Positions 1-7,512 of a DNA stretch of 34,730 nt are shown here, in pieces (the first letter of the stretch is position 1; the number at the start of each line of letters is the position of its first letter). Where the stretch lies: contig CALLVX010000090.1 in NCBI GenBank assembly GCA_938010765.1, positions 1 through 34,730 on the forward strand, read 5' to 3'. A program made the position numbers and the translations under genes. Under the pieces are notes generated by a model that was given only the letters and a program-made list of their open reading frames with translations, did no database searches and was not told the DNA's origin. The stretch is from an uncultured Flavobacteriaceae bacterium. Lineage in GTDB: Bacteria; Bacteroidota; Bacteroidia; Flavobacteriales; Flavobacteriaceae.

Positions 1-40
1 ACCCCAAATCAAATTATTAATTAAAAACTAATTAGAAAAC

Positions 41-1600
41 ATGGCAGGAGGAAAAGCAACACCACGTCAGAAGATGATCAACCTTATGTATTTGATCTTC
101 ATCGCGATGTTGGCACTGAACATGAGTAAAGAAGTACTCGCAGCTTTCGGGATTATGAACGAAAAGATGGAGGCTTCTAACGTAAAGACCACAGAAAGTA
201 ACCTAGCTTTCTTGGACGGTCTTTCGACCAAAGCATCTGAAGATACCAAAAAGTACGGTGATCTTTATAAGAATGCACAGACAATCAAACAGATGTCACA
301 AGAGTATTATGACTATTTGGAAGGCATAAAGTCAGAAATGATGGAAGGTGTCGAAGATCCAAAAGACTATGCTCGAATGGACAACTCGGATTTCTTAGAT
401 CAGAAGCTCTTTCAAGGAGATAACCTTTCCGAAGGTGGAAAGGAATTCATGAAGCGCATCAACGACTACCGTACACAAGTAGCCGCTATTGTTCCCAAAG
501 CACTGAAAGAATCGGTTTCGGCCAGATTCAACGTAGGTGATGCGAACGGTAAAGTGGAGAAAAAAGACGGTACCAAGCAAGACTGGATCAATTACCACTA
601 CGAAGGGTTCCCGATGGTTGCTTCTTTGGCTAAATTAACTGCCCTTCAGGCAGATGTAAAAGCTACAGAGGAAGACGCCTTGAAATCGATGTTAGAAGGT
701 GAGTTGACCGATCAAGTATCGTTGAAGAACTTTGCTACCTCATTATTAGCTAGCAAATCAGCCTTCTATGCAGGTGAGAAATACGATGGTAAAATCGTTA
801 TTAGTAAAACCGATAATTCATCAAAACCAGTACGTGCCGAGTTGACCCTAGACGGAAGAAAGCTTTCAGAAGGTAAAGACTATAAGTTAGAAGCTGGTGG
901 CGTGAAAATGTTGATCAGTACAGGAGCCCCTGGAGACCATACTGTAGCAGGAACGTTGTTCTTTATGCAAGATGGGGAAGAGATTCCGGTAGTTGTTAAG
1001 AACAGTTTTGCTACGATTACGAAACCTGGCGCTGCTTTAATCGCGGCCGATAAGATGAACGTTGTTTATCGAGGTGTATCGAACCCAATGTCTATTTCGA
1101 TTCCTGGTATCCCTAACAATAAGGTAAGAGCATCTGCTCCCGGACTTAAGAAAGTTAGCGGAAGCAAGTATAGTATGAATCCTGGAAAAGGTAGAACAGT
1201 TACTATTTCTGCTTCTGGTACCTTGCCCGATGGTAAGCCAGTAGGTTCTAAACTTGAATTCAGAATTAAGGATATTCCTAGACCTTCTGGAACGATCAGT
1301 AAGCAACCTGGAAGTATTAAACTACCTAGGAAGAACTTGGAGATTGCCACAGTTGGTGCCATGTTGGAAGATTTTGATTTCGACTTGAACCTAGCAGTTA
1401 GCGGATTCAAATTCAAAGTACCAGGACAGCCAACTGTTGCCGTAAAAGGTGGTCGATTGGATTCAAGAGCCAAGTCGGCTTTGAAAAGAGCTAAAAGAGG
1501 TGATGCCGTACAGATATTCGATATCAGCGCTTACATCACTAATAACAGAACTTACAAGTTGAAGAAAGTATCTCCCGTAGTAGTGGAGATCACAAACTAA
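41..1600 (+). CDS. gldM: Gliding motility / type IX secretion motor protein GldM
   Basis: This inner-membrane protein pairs with GldL to form the proton-driven motor that powers type IX secretion and gliding. The 519-residue product starts with a short cytoplasmic stretch, then one transmembrane helix (about residues 13-35), then a long periplasmic part that in known GldM folds into stacked domains reaching toward the GldK/GldN ring. Arg9 and Tyr17, reported as important in the studied GldLM motor, are both present. The length is normal for the family. The start is the only ATG before the conserved N-terminus and follows an A-rich leader with no Shine-Dalgarno. gldK and gldL would be expected just upstream, outside the window; gldN follows after 58 bases. 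Recognition is from the whole sequence and the gldN neighbour. Confidence 0.97.
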   Translation: MAGGKATPRQKMINLMYLIFIAMLALNMSKEVLAAFGIMNEKMEASNVKTTESNLAFLDGLSTKASEDTKKYGDLYKNAQTIKQMSQEYYDYLEGIKSEMMEGVEDPKDYARMDNSDFLDQKLFQGDNLSEGGKEFMKRINDYRTQVAAIVPKALKESVSARFNVGDANGKVEKKDGTKQDWINYHYEGFPMVASLAKLTALQADVKATEEDALKSMLEGELTDQVSLKNFATSLLASKSAFYAGEKYDGKIVISKTDNSSKPVRAELTLDGRKLSEGKDYKLEAGGVKMLISTGAPGDHTVAGTLFFMQDGEEIPVVVKNSFATITKPGAALIAADKMNVVYRGVSNPMSISIPGIPNNKVRASAPGLKKVSGSKYSMNPGKGRTVTISASGTLPDGKPVGSKLEFRIKDIPRPSGTISKQPGSIKLPRKNLEIATVGAMLEDFDFDLNLAVSGFKFKVPGQPTVAVKGGRLDSRAKSALKRAKRGDAVQIFDISAYITNNRTYKLKKVSPVVVEITN

Positions 1601-1613
1601 TACTAATTAAAGA

Positions 1614-1637
1614 CCGGGCAATGGCAACGTTGTCCGG
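1614..1637 (+). promoter_or_regulatory. Hairpin in the gldM-gldN spacer
   Basis: The sequence CCGGGCAA (1614-1621) pairs with TTGTCCGG (1630-1637) around an 8-base loop, with one G-U pair. It lies between the gldM stop and the gldN start. A run of mixed A and T follows rather than a clean T-tract, so it is more likely an mRNA-stabilising or partially attenuating hairpin than a full terminator. The function is inferred from position only. Confidence 0.45.
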
Positions 1638-1658
1638 TATTATTAAATTAACTGAAGC

Positions 1659-2561
1659 ATGAATTGGAAGAATGTTTTATTAATCGGAGCGGTAACCTTA
1701 TTACCAGCCTCAATGATGGCCCAGGCGAACATTTTGAACGCCAAGTTGCCAGAGGAAATCGGCGTGAAGACCGAGGCTCAGAAAGCCTTGGATAACGATG
1801 CTCCCCTTGATTACGGATATGTCGACGACAGGGATATTCTTTGGTCTAAGACCGTATGGGAAACCATTGATCTAGACGAACGGGTGAATTTCCCAATGTA
1901 CTATCCTACCGATACAATTGATATTGGGTCGGACAGACGATCGTTGTTCGATGTGCTTTTAAAGAACTTGAAAAACGGTAATTTGCAAGATGTCTATGTA
2001 GATTCTTATTTTACCGAAAAAAGAGTATTTAGCGATTTAGCCGCTACGTTAAAAGCAGTAGATACAGCCGATTATGGATACGAGCAGATAAATGCAGGAG
2101 AAGAGATTTCTCCGGAATTCGTAATCGAAAGAGAATTATCGGCTGCTGATATCGAAGAATATCGAATTAAAGGTATGTGGTATTTCGATAAGCGTCAGGG
2201 AGAATTAAAATACCGCTTGTTAGGTATTGCCCCTGTTGCACCGGATGTTAACTTCATCGACGATGAATCTATGGATCCCGCGGATTCTAAAGTAGAATTA
2301 TTTTGGGTATGGTACCCTGCAGCAAGACAGATCTTGCATGATGCAAAGGTATTTAACCAACGAAATTCTGCACAACCTATCACTTTTGATATGTTGTTGA
2401 ATGCAAGAAGGTTCAATGGTGTAATTTATCGGGAAGATAATGTTCACGGAGACCGTAAGGTAAAAGATTATATTTCGGACAATGCCTTGTTCCAACTGTT
2501 AGAGGCCAAACGAATCAAAGAGGTCATTCGAGACAGGGAACAAGATATGTGGGCTTATTAA
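1659..2561 (+). CDS. gldN: Gliding motility / type IX secretion protein GldN
   Basis: GldN (PorN in Porphyromonas) is a periplasmic protein that joins the lipoprotein GldK in a ring under the outer membrane and links the GldLM motor to the type IX translocon. The 300-residue product begins with a signal peptide (about residues 1-22, ending ASMMAQ) followed by the conserved GldN region, including YPTDTIDIGSDRRSLFDVLL near residues 86-105 and FWVWYPAARQILHDAKVFN near 213-231. It lies 58 bases behind gldM in the same operon, with a hairpin in the spacer and a strong terminator behind it, so it is the last gene of the gld operon here. The length is typical of the family. The start at 1659 is the first ATG giving a complete signal peptide. 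Confidence 0.96.
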   Translation: MNWKNVLLIGAVTLLPASMMAQANILNAKLPEEIGVKTEAQKALDNDAPLDYGYVDDRDILWSKTVWETIDLDERVNFPMYYPTDTIDIGSDRRSLFDVLLKNLKNGNLQDVYVDSYFTEKRVFSDLAATLKAVDTADYGYEQINAGEEISPEFVIERELSAADIEEYRIKGMWYFDKRQGELKYRLLGIAPVAPDVNFIDDESMDPADSKVELFWVWYPAARQILHDAKVFNQRNSAQPITFDMLLNARRFNGVIYREDNVHGDRKVKDYISDNALFQLLEAKRIKEVIRDREQDMWAY

Positions 2562-2599
2562 AAAGCACATTTAGAAAATTCCAATTCTATAAAATTAAA

Positions 2600-2631
2600 A
2601 CGTCCCGGCACTATGTTGGGACGTTTTTTTT
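2600..2631 (+). terminator. Rho-independent terminator after gldN
   Basis: The stem ACGTCCC (2600-2606) pairs with GGGACGT (2618-2624) and is followed by eight T residues (2624-2631). It sits 38 bases past the gldN stop and closes the gld operon. Confidence 0.9.
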
Positions 2632-2707
2632 GTGATATAATAAGGGGAATGGACAGATATTTTGTGAAAACCGACTGGTGCTAGGTGTTCTGCGAGTATC
2701 ATTTTTC

Positions 2708-2715
2708 TACCTTTG
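2708..2715 (+). promoter_or_regulatory. Candidate -7 promoter element of the FAD oxidoreductase gene
   Basis: TACCTTTG matches the Bacteroidota -7 consensus TAnnTTTG exactly. It ends four bases before the ATG at 2720, so transcription would begin at or next to the start codon. No convincing -33 TTTG lies at the right distance, which lowers confidence. Confidence 0.4.
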
Positions 2716-2719
2716 GGAC

Positions 2720-3790
2720 ATGGTAGATTATATTGTTGTTGGGTTAGGATTGGCCGGAGTTTCTTTTTGTGAAACTTTGGATCGAAACAATAAAACGTTT
2801 ATGGTCTTTAATGATGCCTCCCAAACATCGTCACAAGTTGCTGGGGGCCTTTACAACCCTGTTATTTTAAAGCGTTTTACCATGGCTTGGAGGGCCAAAG
2901 AACAGCTTGCCTTAGTAACACCCTTCTATGAGGTATTAGAAAAGAAACTAGGGGTGTCCTTGAACCAATTGCTTCCGGTGTGGCGTCGGTTTGCTTCTGT
3001 CGAAGAGCAGAACCACTGGTTCGAAGCTGCTGATAAAGTTGAGCTTTCTTCCTATTTGTCAAACACCATACATCCAAATAAAAATAAAGCGATCGACGCG
3101 CCGTTTGGTTTTGGGGAAGTAGTGCATACCGGAAAAATCGATGTGCAAAAATTACTAGTCTCTTACAAAGAACTCCTCCTTTCCAAAGGAATGCTCCATA
3201 CAGAAACCTTCGATTTTGATGCATTGGAGTTAAATGATAAGGGAGTGTCCTATAAAAACCACCAAGCCAAAAAAATAGTTTTTGCCGAAGGCTTTGGAAT
3301 GAAGCAAAACCCTTATTTTAATTACCTGCCCCTTACCGGAACAAAAGGCGAGTATGTTACCGTAAAAGCGCCTGGTTTAAAAGAAAGCCATGCCGTGAAG
3401 GCCACCATTTTTAGTATCCCAAAAGGAGATGATGAATACTTGATAGGGGCTACCTATAAATGGAAAGACAGCTCCAATGATCCTACCGAAGCCTCTAGAA
3501 CGGAGTTAATGGAAAAATTCGAGGCTTTTATTACATGTGATTATAAGGTGATAGATCAAGTTGCCGGAATAAGACCAACAGTAACCGATAGGCGACCCTT
3601 GGTAGGGAAACACCCAAAACATGAAAATCTATATGTTTTGAACGGCTTTGGTTCTAGAGGGGTAATGATCGCGCCGATGGCGTCCGAGGCATTGTATCAG
3701 CTAGCGGAAAACGAATGCGCAATAACCGCCGAAATGGATATTACACGTTTTACAAAGAAGCACTTTCAAGAGGTGCCTTCGTTGCCTTAG
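2720..3790 (+). CDS. FAD-dependent oxidoreductase (DAO family)
   Basis: This is a flavin-dependent amine or amino-acid oxidase-like enzyme of the DAO/glycine oxidase superfamily; the substrate cannot be told. From ATG 2720 the product has 356 residues. It opens with the Rossmann dinucleotide-binding motif VDYIVVGLGLAG (residues 2-13) and ends with a conserved FAD-contacting block (AGIRPTVTDRRPLVG, then LNGFGSRGVMIAP). An in-frame ATG at 2678 would add 14 residues ahead of the Rossmann strand, which is atypical, so 2720 is preferred. There is no signal peptide, so it is probably cytoplasmic. The gene follows the gldN terminator as its own unit. Its last 41 bases overlap the end of the convergent DUF983 gene. 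Flavobacterial genomes often annotate such genes only as FAD-binding oxidoreductase. Confidence 0.88.
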   Translation: MVDYIVVGLGLAGVSFCETLDRNNKTFMVFNDASQTSSQVAGGLYNPVILKRFTMAWRAKEQLALVTPFYEVLEKKLGVSLNQLLPVWRRFASVEEQNHWFEAADKVELSSYLSNTIHPNKNKAIDAPFGFGEVVHTGKIDVQKLLVSYKELLLSKGMLHTETFDFDALELNDKGVSYKNHQAKKIVFAEGFGMKQNPYFNYLPLTGTKGEYVTVKAPGLKESHAVKATIFSIPKGDDEYLIGATYKWKDSSNDPTEASRTELMEKFEAFITCDYKVIDQVAGIRPTVTDRRPLVGKHPKHENLYVLNGFGSRGVMIAPMASEALYQLAENECAITAEMDITRFTKKHFQEVPSLP

Positions 3791-4160
3791 TATCGTATTT
3801 GATAAACAGGTTAATCCATATATTTCGAGACAATCGAATGATAATAGGCATAAAAACTATCATTGTTGTTACTATCGCAATAAAGGTTTGGATCAGCGAT
3901 GCCCCAATCAATAATCTTGCAACGGCAAATGCCGCTAACGCAAACAAAATGCCTACTCCATAACTCACATACATGGCACCGTAAAAGAACGAAGGCTCGA
4001 TCTTATATTTGGTATTGCAATGCGAACAACGGTCGTTCATTTTAAAAAGATGCCCTAGCGTATATGGGTTTTTAGCTGCATACATGCTTTCTTGATGACA
4101 TTTAGGACAACTTCCTGTTAAAATGCTGTAGAGTTTGTTTCCTTTTTTTAACATTTGCAA
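3750..4160 (-). CDS. DUF983 family membrane protein with zinc ribbon
   Basis: This 136-residue protein belongs to the DUF983 family, whose function is unknown. The N-terminal half carries two CxxC pairs (SCPKCHQ near residue 18 and RCSHCNT near 44) that probably bind zinc. The C-terminal half has two transmembrane helices (about 65-85 and 90-110). A second possible ATG two codons inside (4154) would barely change it. The gene runs opposite to the FAD oxidoreductase and ends inside that gene's coding sequence, a 41-base tail-to-tail overlap. On the minus strand upstream, TACCTTTA (plus-strand 4171-4178) resembles a -7 element. Family assignment is by the CxxC/TM layout and sequence style; no role is proposed. 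Confidence 0.85.
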   Translation of the reverse strand: MQMLKKGNKLYSILTGSCPKCHQESMYAAKNPYTLGHLFKMNDRCSHCNTKYKIEPSFFYGAMYVSYGVGILFALAAFAVARLLIGASLIQTFIAIVTTMIVFMPIIIRLSRNIWINLFIKYDTKATKAPLESASL

Positions 4161-4420
4161 AATCTTTGTATAAAGGTACTAATTTGCCCTTTTTAGGAAT
4201 GTAACCATTATCACAAAATTCAATGGGAGAATTGATTTTAGTAATATTCTGAGTAGTAAGTGTAATAGAAATATATACGCTATTTTAGAGCGAACAGGGG
4301 TGCCGGCAGTAGCAATTTGAAACATAAAATAGTCGGTTTTCAATTTGTGCATGTAAAGGCTTTTAGTGTAGAACAAATTTTTGACAACAACCGGCAACCT
4401 TTAGGACAAACAATTTTAAA

Positions 4421-6337
4421 ATGCTCAACGTACATAACCTTTCTGTTTCTTTTGGTGGGGAATATCTATTCGAAGAAATTTCATTCCGTCTCAACGGAGG
4501 ACAGCGCGTAGGGCTGATCGGAAAGAACGGCGCAGGGAAATCTACACTGTTAAAACTATTGTCTAAAGACATGTCTTTAGACACAGGTACCATTGCTATT
4601 GAGAAAGATGTGAAAATCGGATTCCTTCGTCAGGATATAGATTTCGAGCAGGGTAGAACCGTTTTGGAAGAATCGTATCAGGCATTTACAGAAATTCAAG
4701 CATTGGAACGAAAGCTTGAACAGACCAATCAACAATTGGCCGAACGTACCGATTATGAGAGCGAGGGTTACAACCAGCTCATGATCGATTTGAGTGATAT
4801 AACCCATCATTATGAAATACTTGGCGGCTATAACTATCAAGGGGATACCGAAAAGATTTTATTGGGACTGGGCTTTAAAAGGGAAGATTTCCAAAAGAAA
4901 ACAGAAACCTTTTCCGGAGGCTGGCGAATGCGGATCGAGTTGGCCAAACTTTTACTGCAGCGCAATGATGTATTGTTATTGGATGAACCTACCAACCACT
5001 TGGATATTGAATCTATTATCTGGTTAGAGCAGTTTCTGAACAACTATCCCGGAGCAGTCATGATCGTATCACACGATAAGATGTTTTTGGATAATGTTAC
5101 CAACAGGACCATTGAGATTTCTTTGGGGCGGATCTACGATTACAACAAACCCTATTCAAAATTTTTAAAACTACGGGCAGAGATAAAAGGGCAACAGGTA
5201 AATGCCCAAAAAAATCAGGAGAAAGAAATTCAACAGGCCGAACGGCTGATCGAGAAGTTCAGGGCAAAAAGCACCAAGGCATCCATGGCCCAATCGTTGA
5301 TCAAGAAACTCGATAAGATGGAACGTATCGAGGTCGATGAAGATGACAATGCTGTAATGAATCTGCGTTTTCCCATTTCGATAACCCCAGGAAAAATAAT
5401 CGCCGAAATAGAAGGGCTTTCGAAGAATTACGGTGAAAATCATGTCTTGAATTCGATTGATCTTTTATTGGAACGCGATAGTAAGACCGCTTTTGTAGGT
5501 CAAAATGGCCAGGGAAAATCTACCCTTGCTAAAATCATGGTCGGGGAACTAGACCATACCGGTAAAGTGAAATTAGGACATAATGTGCAACTTGGATATT
5601 TTGCCCAAAACCAGGCAGAATATCTCGATGGGAGCAAGACGGTCTTGGATACTATGATCGATGCTGCCAATGAAAAAAATCGTAGTAAGGTGCGTGATAT
5701 TCTGGGATCGTTCTTATTTCGCGGCGAGGAGGTCGAGAAGTATGTTAAGGTATTGTCGGGTGGTGAACGCAACCGCTTGGCACTGGCAAAAATGTTACTG
5801 CAACCATTTAATGTCCTAGTAATGGATGAGCCTACCAACCACTTGGATATCAAATCGAAAAATGTATTGAAACAAGCCTTGCAAAACTTTGAGGGTACCC
5901 TGATACTCGTTTCGCATGATCGCGATTTCCTCCAAGGACTTACGAACAAGGTGTACGAATTTAAGGATAGAAAGATTAGAGAGTATCTGGGAGATATCGA
6001 CTTTTATTTGGAACAACGAAAAGTGGAGAACTTTAGGGCCATTGAAAAGCAGCAGCAGAAAAAGAAAACGACAGCGGTTGTAAAAACCACAAGCAACGAC
6101 TTTGAAACGCAAAAGAAATTAAAGTCACTGAAAAATCAATTGAGCAGTGTGGAGTCTAAGATTTCCCAACTTGAAAAGGAAATTGCAAAAATCGATCATG
6201 ATCTGTTGATGGATTATGATACGACAATAGCCAAGACCGACTTTTTTGATCAGTATCAGGGCAAGAAGAACAGTTTAGAGGAACTTATGTTACGTTGGGA
6301 ATTACTCTCTTCGGAACTGGAGAATAACGCTTCCTAA
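4421..6337 (+). CDS. ABC-F family ATPase (ribosome-associated translation factor type)
   Basis: ABC-F proteins have two ABC ATPase domains and no membrane part; they bind the ribosomal E site and modulate translation or give antibiotic protection. The 638-residue product shows Walker A GKNGAGKST (34-42), signature FSGGW (164-168) and Walker B ending DEPTNHLD (about 187-194). A charged interdomain linker follows (about 240-320), then a second Walker A GQNGQGKST (about 360-368), signature LSGGER (about 445-450) and a second DEPTNHLD (about 470-477). The last 90 residues form a Lys/Glu-rich coiled-coil extension like that of Uup/YdiF-type members. Both ATPase sites look intact. The gene stands alone, with 260 bases to the divergent DUF983 gene and 179 bases to the next gene. 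It resembles housekeeping flavobacterial ABC-F proteins rather than a dedicated resistance factor (inference). Confidence 0.93.
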   Translation: MLNVHNLSVSFGGEYLFEEISFRLNGGQRVGLIGKNGAGKSTLLKLLSKDMSLDTGTIAIEKDVKIGFLRQDIDFEQGRTVLEESYQAFTEIQALERKLEQTNQQLAERTDYESEGYNQLMIDLSDITHHYEILGGYNYQGDTEKILLGLGFKREDFQKKTETFSGGWRMRIELAKLLLQRNDVLLLDEPTNHLDIESIIWLEQFLNNYPGAVMIVSHDKMFLDNVTNRTIEISLGRIYDYNKPYSKFLKLRAEIKGQQVNAQKNQEKEIQQAERLIEKFRAKSTKASMAQSLIKKLDKMERIEVDEDDNAVMNLRFPISITPGKIIAEIEGLSKNYGENHVLNSIDLLLERDSKTAFVGQNGQGKSTLAKIMVGELDHTGKVKLGHNVQLGYFAQNQAEYLDGSKTVLDTMIDAANEKNRSKVRDILGSFLFRGEEVEKYVKVLSGGERNRLALAKMLLQPFNVLVMDEPTNHLDIKSKNVLKQALQNFEGTLILVSHDRDFLQGLTNKVYEFKDRKIREYLGDIDFYLEQRKVENFRAIEKQQQKKKTTAVVKTTSNDFETQKKLKSLKNQLSSVESKISQLEKEIAKIDHDLLMDYDTTIAKTDFFDQYQGKKNSLEELMLRWELLSSELENNAS

Positions 6338-6516
6338 TCGCTCGCAGCCCTCATGTTTTCACTAAACCACAGAATATGGGACTTTCACAACAAATACGAG
6401 CGTTTCATCGATATTTTTTGTTCTTAACCCTACTTTTAACGTTATTTGTAAGGTAATTCTTTCTATTTGAAGGAATTTCCCAAAAACTCCGAATATTGAC
6501 CTATTAAAAGATAAGC

Positions 6517-7404
6517 ATGAAAAAGTATATCCTCTTCTTAGTGGTTTCTTTCCTTGTGATGAACCTTGGCCTTGCCGAAGTACCAAAAAAAGAAAAACAA
6601 GCCCTTATAGATTTATACCAAGCAACAAATGGTGACCATTGGACCAAGAAATGGGATTTTACGAAACCTGTTTCTAAATGGTACGGTGTAAAAGTAGAGA
6701 ACGATCAGGTAATGGAAATTAATCTGTTTCGGAACAATCTGCAAGGTACCTTGCCCGAAAGTCTTGGGAAGTTGAAACACCTCAGGGTATTGAATCTTGC
6801 CTTCAATAGAATTCGAGGTAGTTTTCCTAAAAAACTGGTAAAACTTAAAAAGCTAACGGTTTTGAAACTTGAAATGAACAAGATCAAAGGTATGCTACCC
6901 GAAAAAATTGGAAAAATGCGGAGTTTGATAGAATTTACCGCCTTTAACAATTTTATTGACGGCACCATTCCTGAAAGCATTGGGGATATTGAAAGCCTAA
7001 AAGTTCTTAACCTTTCAAGTAATAGCCTAAAGGGTACCATTCCCAATTCATTAGGTGCGCTTGGCAGCCTTGAAAGCCTAGGGCTTTTTGAAAACTCTTT
7101 GGAAGGTACAATACCCGGTGAAATAGGCGGACTTTCAAACCTTAAAGAGCTAGTATTGGCAAATAATAAACTGGGAGGGGCCATCCCAAGAGAGTTTGAC
7201 CAGTTAGCCAGTTTGAAAGTACTGCAAATACAAAACAATAAATTCGACTCGTTTCAGAATCTACAATACTTGGATACGCAAGGCATGTTAGTGCTTGACT
7301 TTGACAGCGGAAGCGATACTATCAACTTTAAAGATGTAGACTTTAGTAGATCACGTATGGCCGATACAAAATTTGAGGATGATGTTGATGACAAAAATGA
7401 GTAG
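6517..7404 (+). CDS. Exported plant-type leucine-rich repeat protein
   Basis: This 295-residue secreted protein has a signal peptide (about 1-20, ending GLAEVP). A cap region follows (about 24-65: ALIDLYQATNGDHWTKKW, then WYGVKVENDQVMEINL) that mirrors the N-terminal cap of plant receptor LRRs. About seven 24-residue repeats of the plant-specific pattern LxxLxxLxLxxNxLxGxIPxxLG come next (about 66-235). The tail is acidic (DFDSGSDTINF to DDVDDKNE). No transmembrane anchor, lipobox or type IX C-terminal sorting domain is visible, so it is probably periplasmic or released. The gene stands alone and is closed by a strong terminator. LRRs of this kind bind proteins or glycans; the ligand is unknown. 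Confidence 0.85.
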   Translation: MKKYILFLVVSFLVMNLGLAEVPKKEKQALIDLYQATNGDHWTKKWDFTKPVSKWYGVKVENDQVMEINLFRNNLQGTLPESLGKLKHLRVLNLAFNRIRGSFPKKLVKLKKLTVLKLEMNKIKGMLPEKIGKMRSLIEFTAFNNFIDGTIPESIGDIESLKVLNLSSNSLKGTIPNSLGALGSLESLGLFENSLEGTIPGEIGGLSNLKELVLANNKLGGAIPREFDQLASLKVLQIQNNKFDSFQNLQYLDTQGMLVLDFDSGSDTINFKDVDFSRSRMADTKFEDDVDDKNE

Positions 7405-7430
7405 TTCATACTTATAGTTAGTTTGGTTTG

Positions 7431-7458
7431 AAGGGACGTATTTGGGCGTCCCTTTTTT
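7431..7458 (+). terminator. Rho-independent terminator after the LRR gene
   Basis: AAGGGACG (7431-7438) pairs with CGTCCCTT (7447-7454) around an 8-base loop and runs into a T-tract ending at 7458. It lies 27 bases past the LRR stop and faces the convergent CotH gene. Confidence 0.88.
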
Positions 7459-7512
7459 ATGCCAAATTCTTACTATCTAACATAACAAAGCGTTGGTCGT
7501 TTTTTGGGTGGT

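Noticed and set aside
3715..3963. Plus-strand ORF of 82 codons
   Set aside because: It is the antisense shadow of the DUF983 gene and straddles the end of the FAD gene; its composition mirrors the membrane helices on the other strand.
4317..4511. Short plus-strand ORF before the ABC-F gene
   Set aside because: It runs out of frame into the ABC-F Walker A region and shows no domain or start signal.
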